A stretch of DNA of 39,626 nucleotides from Caldilineaceae bacterium (GTDB lineage Bacteria; Chloroflexota; Anaerolineae; Caldilineales; Caldilineaceae), in assembly GCA_026705565.1 (NCBI GenBank), contig JAPPAJ010000249.1, positions 1 to 39,626 on the forward strand, given 5' to 3'. Of the stretch, positions 32,618 to 39,626 are shown piece by piece. The position numbers and the translations under genes are program-made. The notes below the pieces were generated by a model. It worked only from the letters and a program-made list of their open reading frames with translations, had not been told where the DNA came from and searched no databases. Every line of letters starts with the position of its first letter. Position 1 is the first letter of the stretch.

Positions 32618-32922
32618 CTTGTTGTTAGGGCATCCCCGCGGCATGGACCTGATCCCGACCGCCCTGTGGGTGGCGGCGATGGAGGGTCAGGTACGGTTGG
32701 CACCCCCGGTGCGCGGCGGTCGGGATCCACCATACCCATCTCGGTGGGAGGGTTGGTTGGGTTGATTCAAGCCCTGGGCATGGCTGGCCCGGGGATCCCG
32801 GACGGAGGTGGGAGCCCTCGACAGCGTACGGCTGATGGCACGCACCACGGCCTGTGCCGGGGGCCTGGACGCGAGGAGGCATCCATGCCGCAGCCACATC
32901 AACGAGACTGAAACAGTGTCGA

Positions 32923-32954
32923 CCAACCGGCACTCCGGCCGGAGTGCCGGTTGG
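32923..32954. promoter_or_regulatory. Perfect 32-bp palindrome abutting TATAAT (32956-32961)
   Basis: ccaaccggcactccggccggagtgccggttgg is its own reverse complement; c then tataat follows. Confidence 0.7.
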
Positions 32955-33018
32955 CTATAATCGCCGCCGCGGACCGGACTGCGGTCCCGCCGGATGTCCT
33001 GCCAGTCCCCGATGCCTT

Positions 33019-33600
33019 CTGTCCAACGATCCCTCCGACCCCGTTCGCATCCTCGGCCTGTGCGGCAGCCTGCGCGGGCCGGACAGCTTTACCCGCCGCC
33101 TGCTGGTCCTGGTCATGGCCGAGTTGGACGCCCTCGGCGCGTGCACCGATTTCCTGGACTTGGCCGAGACCGAATTGCCCATGTGCAAGAGCGCCGCGGA
33201 CACGGACGACCATCCCGGCAAACAGGACCTCGTGGCGCGGGCTGAACTGGCCCAAGGATTCGTGCTGGCCACGCCGGAGTACCACAACAGCTACAGCGGG
33301 GTATTGAAGAACGCGCTCGATCTGCTCAGCAGCGAGCAGCTGGGCGACAAGATGTTCGGCCTGATCGGCATTGCCGGGGGCGACATGGGCGCCGTCAATG
33401 CACTGGGCCACCTCCGCATCGTCATACGCGGGGTTAACGGCCACGTCATTCCGCAGCAGATCAGCCTGCCATCCGTCTACCGTCAGTTCAACGGTGATCG
33501 GCTCGCCGATGAACGCACGGCCGGCCGCGTCAGGGACTTCGCCGCTGCCCTGGCCTTGCACACGCGCCGGCTGGCCGCAACCCTCGAGGGCCTCCGCTGA
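33019..33600 (+). CDS. NADPH-dependent FMN reductase family protein
   Basis: ILGLCGSLRGPDSFTRRLL...LATPEYHNSYSGVLKNALDLLSSEQLGDKMFGLIGIAGGDMGAVNALGHLR; start codon uncertain (no ATG; CTG 33019 or GTG 32943 candidates). Confidence 0.8.
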   Translation: MSNDPSDPVRILGLCGSLRGPDSFTRRLLVLVMAELDALGACTDFLDLAETELPMCKSAADTDDHPGKQDLVARAELAQGFVLATPEYHNSYSGVLKNALDLLSSEQLGDKMFGLIGIAGGDMGAVNALGHLRIVIRGVNGHVIPQQISLPSVYRQFNGDRLADERTAGRVRDFAAALALHTRRLAATLEGLR

Positions 33601-33619
33601 GCAGCGTGCCCGCAGTCCG

Positions 33620-34039
33620 ATGGCCGAGGACGAAGGACAGGCTCGCACCTGGCACGCCCATCCCCAGTACGCCGTATTGGCGTCATTGCTGGGAGTCTTG
33701 ACGATTTGGCTGGTGTTGCAGGACGGACGCCGGCCGGACACCGGCAACATGCTGATGGCCCTGCTCGCCTTCGGGCTTGCACTGTGGCACCTGCAGTGGC
33801 TGGGCAGCCGCGTCGAAGTCAATGCCCGCGGGCTGGCCCTGCATCGGACCGGACGGACCCGGCGGACCGTGGCCTGGTCGGCCGTCACCGACATTCGCTG
33901 GACAGGGCGCGTAACCCGCTCAATTCTGGTGGAGTGCCGCCAGGGGGCCCACCGCGAACAGTTGGAGCTGCCCCGGTTGCGGGATCAGGAAGGGTTGTGG
34001 CAACAACTGGAGGACCGATTGGCGCGGGACGAAGCGTGA
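33620..34039 (+). CDS. Small membrane protein, possible PH-like domain
   Basis: Two TM segments then RVEVNARGLALHRTGRTRRTVAWSAVTDIRWTG; stop overlaps next ATG. Confidence 0.6.
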   Translation: MAEDEGQARTWHAHPQYAVLASLLGVLTIWLVLQDGRRPDTGNMLMALLAFGLALWHLQWLGSRVEVNARGLALHRTGRTRRTVAWSAVTDIRWTGRVTRSILVECRQGAHREQLELPRLRDQEGLWQQLEDRLARDEA

Positions 34040-35187
34040 TGCACATCCTTATGGTGACCGGAGAGTACCCCCCAATGACGGGTGGGGTGGGCGACTACAC
34101 GCGCTTGCTGGCCCGGGCGTTGATCCGCAACGGCCTCCGGGTGCAGGTGGCAGCCACTACGGGTACGCCGACCACCGGCCGCGGTGGGCCGGATGAACCG
34201 GAAGTCCTAACCCTTCCGAGACGGTGGGGCCGGGGCCACAAACTGGCGATTGCCAGGATGGCCCGAGCCGAGCCGGACAGCTGGATCCATGTGCAGTACC
34301 AAACCGCGGCCTACCGCATGAACCCGGAGGTAAACCGGTCACCGGCAGCCTGGGTCGCACAGGGGCTGCGCGTAGCCTGGACCTACCATGATCTGCTGCC
34401 GCCCTATCTCTTTCCCCTTGCAGGGAATGCCCTGAGACAGCGCGTGACCCTGGCCCCGGGGCGGACCAGCCGCATAGTGATTTCGACCAATCGGGAGGAT
34501 GCCGACCGGCTGGCCCAGGCCGGGATCCGGGCGGAGGTCAGTCCGGTTGGCAGCAACATTCCCATCGCACCCCTGAAACCACGGGAACGGGCCGAATTGC
34601 GTGATTCCTGGCAGGCCCAGCCCGGCGAGCCGGTGATTGGATGCTTCGGTCTGGCCGGTCGCACCAAGGGCCTCCAGACCCTGGTCGAGGCGGCGCGCCT
34701 GCTGAAATCCAGGGGCACCGATCTGCGCATCGTGATTATCGGCGGCACGCCGGGAGCCTCCGACCGCAGCAACGCGGCCTTTCTGCAAAGCCTGCAAAAC
34801 GCCATCCGCACGGCCGGCCTGGAGGATCGGGTCCATTGGACCGGAGCCCTGTCCGACCGGGAGGTCAGCCGGGCCCTCTCCGCCTGCGACCTGATGGTGC
34901 AGCCCTACACGGAAGGGGCCAGTACGCGCCACGGCTCCCTGATGGCATGCCTGGATCACGGCTGCGCCACCATCACCAGCACACCGCTGTCCGACGGCTG
35001 GCTGGCCCCGGGGGTGCCGACCGTGCCGCCTCTGGACTTCCTGGCCTTGGTATCCCGCATCGCATGCCTGGCCGCCAGCCCGGAGAAACGCGCGGCGGCG
35101 GCCGCCGCCGCCCGGGCCAGCGCCGCGGACCGGTCCTGGGAACGGATCGCCGACCAGCACGCGGCCCTGTACGCCGCAGCTGCCTGA
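34039..35187 (+). CDS. Glycosyltransferase family 4 protein
   Basis: MHILMVTGEYPPMTGGVGDYTRLLARALIRNG...GCFGLAGRTKGLQTLVEAARLL...LSACDLMVQPYTEGASTRHGSLM. Confidence 0.88.
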   Translation: MHILMVTGEYPPMTGGVGDYTRLLARALIRNGLRVQVAATTGTPTTGRGGPDEPEVLTLPRRWGRGHKLAIARMARAEPDSWIHVQYQTAAYRMNPEVNRSPAAWVAQGLRVAWTYHDLLPPYLFPLAGNALRQRVTLAPGRTSRIVISTNREDADRLAQAGIRAEVSPVGSNIPIAPLKPRERAELRDSWQAQPGEPVIGCFGLAGRTKGLQTLVEAARLLKSRGTDLRIVIIGGTPGASDRSNAAFLQSLQNAIRTAGLEDRVHWTGALSDREVSRALSACDLMVQPYTEGASTRHGSLMACLDHGCATITSTPLSDGWLAPGVPTVPPLDFLALVSRIACLAASPEKRAAAAAAARASAADRSWERIADQHAALYAAAA

Positions 35188-35220
35188 GAGCAAGCCGAAA
35201 CCGAGGAGAACTCCCTTCCA

Positions 35221-36947
35221 TGCAGTTCGATGCCCTTGCCCTCAACTGTCTCGTGCAGGAGACGGCAGCTCGGGCGCTGCCGGGCCGCATCCAGAAGATC
35301 GTGATGCCAGGCCCGCGCTCGCTGGTGCTTGAACTGTACGGCAGGGGACGGCGCCATTGGCTGCGCATCACAGGCTGGGGCCCGGAGTGTGGCTTGTACC
35401 TGACGGAGATCCGTCCACGTCGGGGCGAGGGGCCCAACCAACCGTTCCTGGAACTGCTGAGAAAGTACGCGGACGGAGCCACGGCTTCGGCCCTGTACCT
35501 GCCCGATCCGGACGAACGGGTGGTGTGTCTTGCCCTTGCGCACCGGGAACATGGCGATCAGACGCTGCTGTGCGAATTGACCGGACGCAACGGCAACCTG
35601 TTCCTGTTGGGGGACGGCAACCGCATCCTCGGCTCCCTGCGCCGCGTCCCGCCGGGTACCCCCCGCGACCTGAGGCCCAGGCAACCCTATCAGCCGTTGC
35701 CGCGCAGGGACATGTGTTCCCCGCTGGAGTGCCCCGTACCCAGGCTTGAGGCGGCACTCCAGGTTCAGGCCGATGCACCGGGCTGGCGCGCCCTGACGGC
35801 GACCGTGGCCGGTATGGGCCCCATGCAGGCGCGGGAGATTGTGTACAGAGCCTGCGGCCGGGCCGATTCCACGGCAGGTGAACTGGACGCGCCGGTCCTG
35901 GCCAACGCCATCCAGGACCTTTGGCAGCCGGTCCTCAGCGGGGAATGGTCGCCCAGCAGCATTGGGGGCAACGGTGGTGTAACCACCTGCGCACCCTATC
36001 CCATCCGCCATCTGCCCGGAGCCGAGCCGGAACCCGAACTAACGCCCTTGCTCTCCCGCCTGCAACCTCCGGACCCCTACGCTGAAGTGCGCAGGAGCCT
36101 GCGCACCCAGATTGGCAAGGCCGGGACCCGGACGGAGCGCCGCCTCAAGGGGGCCGCCCGCGACCTGCCCGAACCGGGTGTCGCCGAACGGTTGCGCACA
36201 CAGGCCCAATGGCTCTTGGCCCTACAGCATTCCATTCGGCCCGGCCAAACCGAACTGGAACCACCGGACGGCAGCGGGCCCGTGGCCCTGGTGCCGGGCA
36301 GGACGCCGGTGCAGCAGGCCGAAGCCATGTTCAAGCGCGCCCGCAAGCTGGAACGAGCGGCCGAGGTTGTGCCGCGCCGCATCCGGGAACTCGAGCGCGA
36401 CCGGGATTATCTGGCGCAACTGCTGCTCGATCTGGAACAGGCCGCCGACCGGCCGGAACTGGAAGCCGTGCGGGAGGATTTGGAGCAAACCGGCCTGGCC
36501 GGCCGGTCGCAGGTGCGCAAGTCCCGGCCCAAGGTGCCGCGTCCGGCTCGGGGCCCCCGCCGGTTTCGCCACGGCCAATTCACCATCCTGGTCGGCCGCA
36601 ACGCCCGCCAGAACGACCAAGTCACGTTTGCCAAGGGATCGCCCAAGGACCTGTGGCTGCATGCACGGGACCATCCGGGCTCCCATGTCGTCATCCAAAG
36701 CGGCGGCCGCAACGTGCCGCGCGAAACACTGGACGGTGCAGCCCGGCTGGCGGCCTACCACTCGGGTCTGCGCGGCGAGAACCGGGCGCGCGTGATGGTG
36801 GCCGAACGGCGGCATGTGCGGAAACCCGCGCGCGCCCGTCCGGGACAGGTGACGATCCGCAAGGGCAAAGCCCGCACCGTGGTGGTGGACGCGGTGGAGC
36901 CGGATTGGCAGGAGGCCGGCGGTCCCGGCGTCAGTGCTCCAGAATGA
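35221..36947 (+). CDS. rqcH: NFACT family protein (RqcH/Rqc2-like)
   Basis: N-term MQFDALALNCLVQETAARALPGRIQKIVMPGPRSLVLELYG...GRNGNLFLLGDGNRILGSLRRV; C-term NFACT-R GNARQNDQVTFAKGSPKDLWLHARDHPGSHVVI. Confidence 0.88.
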
Positions 36948-38055
36948 CGCGCATCACCGGGTGGTCGACGGCACCGAACCGACCCTTGTATTCCTCGTCG
37001 CCCTGCATGAAGTCGAACACCTTGTGGCCCGACACGATGGCGTACTGCAGGGCATAGGAGAGGATCACCCAACCGGGGCTGAGGTGGTAGTGCAGGTCCG
37101 GACGGAACCCGCTGTTGTAGAGCAGATAATGGCCGTCCTGGCTGAAAGCGAGCAGGGCGGCGGCCTTTTCGCCGTTCAGGGTCAGGAACATCAGCGACAG
37201 CTTGCCGGCATCGAACATGTCCCGGCTCATTTCGTGGAAGAAATGCTCCATGTCGGGGGTCATGAACTCCCGCTTGTAGGACTGGCTGGCCTTCTGCAGG
37301 GCGATGAAATCCCCCACCTCGCGGCGGAGATCGTGTTCGGGGCCCACAATGTAGACCCCCACCTCGGCCTCCCTTTCGATGCGCCGCTGCTTGCGGCGGA
37401 TCTCATGCCGCTGCTTGGACGCCACCTGATGTTCCAGATAGTCCTCGTAGGTGTCCGGCAGCTCGATGGCCGGCGCCACATCCTCCTGGAACACCCTGAC
37501 CGACAGTCCCCTGGCCTTGGCCAGGACGGGCAGGACCTGCCAGGTGGTGCTGGATGACGGCAGATTGCAGAGGTCAACTACTTCCCACGGGGGGGCAGTG
37601 GGGCCCTCCAGCCAGTCCAGGAACGCCCGGTAGACGCAGTCCTCCCAGCCGCAGGCCACGATCACATCCAGGTAGTCGCTGACCTCGATGCAGCCCACAA
37701 TGCTGAGCTGGTCCCGGCCGTCGTGCAGGGAATCGTCCCCGGTCAACCTGTACAGGGGCAGAATGCCGACCAGCTCCCCCGTGTCGTGGCGGCGATAGGC
37801 GGTAATCCAGCGTTCGCCCAATCCCAGATTGTGCCACCAGACCTTCTGCCAGGCCAGTCGCATGAAGAAGGCCCGGGAACCGGAGCGATCCACGAGTTGA
37901 TCCCAGACATCGGCCAAGGCGTCAAACCCGTCCGGATCGGCATCGGGCCCCCAGACGTGCACCTCAAGGGACACGCCCTCGCTCTCGGGGCAGGATGTGG
38001 CGGCAGGAAGAACGGGGACTTCCGGGGCCAGCAGTTCGGACACTGTGGATCCCAT
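36931..38055 (-). CDS. GNAT/FemAB-like (CelD/BcsL-type) acetyltransferase
   Basis: DALADVWDQLVDRSGSRAFFMRLAWQKVWWHNLGLGERWITAYRRHDTGELVGILPLYR ... FLTLNGEKAAALLAFSQDGHYLLYNSGFRPDLHYHLSPGWVILSYALQYAI. Confidence 0.8.
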   Translation of the reverse strand: MGSTVSELLAPEVPVLPAATSCPESEGVSLEVHVWGPDADPDGFDALADVWDQLVDRSGSRAFFMRLAWQKVWWHNLGLGERWITAYRRHDTGELVGILPLYRLTGDDSLHDGRDQLSIVGCIEVSDYLDVIVACGWEDCVYRAFLDWLEGPTAPPWEVVDLCNLPSSSTTWQVLPVLAKARGLSVRVFQEDVAPAIELPDTYEDYLEHQVASKQRHEIRRKQRRIEREAEVGVYIVGPEHDLRREVGDFIALQKASQSYKREFMTPDMEHFFHEMSRDMFDAGKLSLMFLTLNGEKAAALLAFSQDGHYLLYNSGFRPDLHYHLSPGWVILSYALQYAIVSGHKVFDFMQGDEEYKGRFGAVDHPVMRVILEH

Positions 38056-38145
38056 GGTGACAGGAGGTGGAGACAGGGCATTATAGCAACCGATTCCGCC
38101 GGATTTCCGGCCTGCCAACCCTTTCCAAGGTTGGTGGTGGGCGAG

Positions 38146-38925
38146 TCAGGCGGTCCCGTTCGCGTCGTTGAGATGGCGGTCGAACCAATCCATCGCGGCA
38201 GACCACATGGCATCCGCAAACCGGTGCCCAACACCTGCGTGCCGGGCGATGCGCAAGCATTCCGGAGAGTCGCGGTAGGTGGCGGCCAAGGCGGCGCAAA
38301 ACCGTTCCGCGCCGTCCGGCGGCACCTGCCGATCCTCGTCGCCACACTCGAACGCCAGGGCCGGACGATGGGCGTACCGGTCCAGGTGGGACAAAGGGTT
38401 GCCGTCGCGGTACGCCCTCCAGGCCTTGGCATCCGGCGCGCCCGGAGGTTCACAGGAACCGGGACGCAGCCAATCGGGAGTGGCAATGACCGCGGACACG
38501 GCCGCGATCCGCCGGTCCAAGCCGGCCACTGTCACGGCGATGTCGCCGCCCATGGAAACACCACCGATGCCCACCGCCCCCCGCAAGCCAAGACTGTACT
38601 CGCTCCAGTCCAGGACTGCGACCGTGTCCCGAGCCGTGCGGTACAGGATGGGCCAGAACCAACGTCGGATGTTGCTGCGGACCCGCGCCCGCAGTTCCTC
38701 CTCCGGCTCGATGCGGCGCTCACCATGCTGCCAGGCATCGAAGCTCAGAGCCGTGAAACCCTGGGCAGCCAAAGCCCGCAATTGAGGTGCGCAATCCTCC
38801 TTGGTTCCGCTGAAGCCGGCAAGCCAGATGACGAGGGTGCCCTGGTCGGTGCTCGGGTCCGGGGGGCGCCACAGCACCGGAATACCGTCTACATCTTCCT
38901 TGAACACGGAAACTACATCCACCAA
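38146..38925 (-). CDS. Alpha/beta hydrolase
   Basis: Nucleophile elbow GIGGVSMGGDIAV, PALAFECGDEDRQVPPDGAERF, AGVGHRF; TTG start. Confidence 0.8.
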   Translation of the reverse strand: MVDVVSVFKEDVDGIPVLWRPPDPSTDQGTLVIWLAGFSGTKEDCAPQLRALAAQGFTALSFDAWQHGERRIEPEEELRARVRSNIRRWFWPILYRTARDTVAVLDWSEYSLGLRGAVGIGGVSMGGDIAVTVAGLDRRIAAVSAVIATPDWLRPGSCEPPGAPDAKAWRAYRDGNPLSHLDRYAHRPALAFECGDEDRQVPPDGAERFCAALAATYRDSPECLRIARHAGVGHRFADAMWSAAMDWFDRHLNDANGTA

Positions 38926-38941
38926 GACAGGAGCGCAGGCG

Positions 38942-39307
38942 CTACCAGCTGCCGATATCCCCCAGAAGGAGCTTCTGCAATGGGGTTCCGTGTTCCCTGA
39001 ATTTGGATACGCGCGGCCCGTCGAACGGCTCGCGCGACTTCATCCAGGCATTCTGGTAGCACATCAGACAGGTGCGACGCGATTCCCCGCTCTTGTTGGC
39101 CGCACCCCGATGGTACAGCCAGCCATCAAACATGACGGCCTGTCCGGGTTTGGCCAGGACAAACTTCTCGTCCGGAAACCGAGGATGGCCCTCGGGCGGC
39201 TTGAAGGGTGCCCGATGGCTGACGGGCACCACGACAATGGGACCGTTGTCCATGGTCAGCTCGTCCAGATAGTACCCGGTGTTGATTTGGCCGGGAATGC
39301 TGTTCCA
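38942..39307 (-). pseudogene. Phytanoyl-CoA dioxygenase (PhyH) family gene, C-terminal part, cut by the TnpB element
   Basis: NSIPGQINTGYYLDELTMDNGPIVVVPVSHRAPFKPPEGHPRFPDEKFVLAKPGQAVMFDGWLYHRGAANKSGESRRTCLMCYQNAWMK; frame lost at the TnpB end, N-terminal HxD half absent. Confidence 0.75.
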
Positions 39308-39626
39308 TTAATCGGCACACTTCGGTACCGATGCCGGTAATTCGCTCTCGGTTGATGGGGGCGTGGTTGCAGGCCCCCGCAACTCGAGTCCTGGTGGAGC
39401 AGCCCCCACCGCTGTCCTGGTTCGTTCGACGAGCAGGGCCTTGACTTCCCTGAAGGGCGTGTACAACGTAATCTCGTCGTCGTACAGCCTCGCCAGAATG
39501 TTGCAGGCGGCATTGGTGTCCGCGTCCAGCACAACCCCGTCGCAACAGTAAAACCGGTCCCAGCGACGCGTTCCCTGCAACAGGCCCGTGCGGGAGTCGA
39601 TTTGCGATGTGTAGGCCGGATTGACC
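39308..39626 (-). CDS. tnpB: TnpB family protein, C-terminal part (runs off the window), second lineage
   Basis: NPAYTSQIDSRTGLLQGTRRWDRFYCCDGVVLDADTNAACNILARLYDDEITLYTPFREVKALL; RuvC III Asp retained, no N-side CxxC. Confidence 0.85.
   Translation of the reverse strand, partial: VNPAYTSQIDSRTGLLQGTRRWDRFYCCDGVVLDADTNAACNILARLYDDEITLYTPFREVKALLVERTRTAVGAAPPGLELRGPATTPPSTESELPASVPKCAD
39357..39383 (-). ncRNA. H-type pseudoknot in the 3' end of the second tnpB; candidate omega-RNA element
   Basis: Minus strand GTTGC GGGGGC CT GCAAC CAC GCCCCC: interleaved 5-bp and 6-bp stems. Confidence 0.5.

Noticed and set aside
32620-32920. GC-rich structured gap checked for RNase P, SRP, tmRNA or riboswitch signatures
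   Set aside because: No diagnostic conserved core motif recognised

Overview
39.6 kb of GC-rich bacterial chromosome. Gene content resembles Chloroflexota, but that is inference from protein style and not tested. Mostly single-copy housekeeping and metabolic genes: SAT/APS kinase, rfbA-like, fabF, murA, gyrB, two tandem RpoD-like sigma factors, RqcH/NFACT, signal peptidase I. These are interrupted by mobile-element debris and several non-coding structures. Points most worth a second look: (1) a protein with four degenerate cNMP-binding-like domains, a Pro-rich linker and a C-terminal TM, converging on a small caspase/CHAT-like protein through a shared CTAG stop; (2) a MurA whose active-site loop Cys is Asp; (3) an intact TnpB flanked by about 30-bp near-perfect terminal inverted repeats with a structured 3' end, and a second, different TnpB at the right edge that disrupts a PhyH gene and carries an H-type pseudoknot at its 3' end; (4) an IS701-like element inserted at the stop codon of a sigma factor gene, with a TTAG duplication and an A_AAA_AAG -1 frameshift site; (5) a secreted protein with about 27 LRR units of 24 aa and a C-terminal SH3-like region, inside an IS-riddled low-GC island; (6) a two-copy 318/348-bp non-coding repeat with a G8/G9 tract upstream of a secreted protein; (7) a perfect 32-bp palindrome abutting TATAAT. 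No tRNA, rRNA or CRISPR array was recognised. All functional calls come from reading sequence only; no database search was run.
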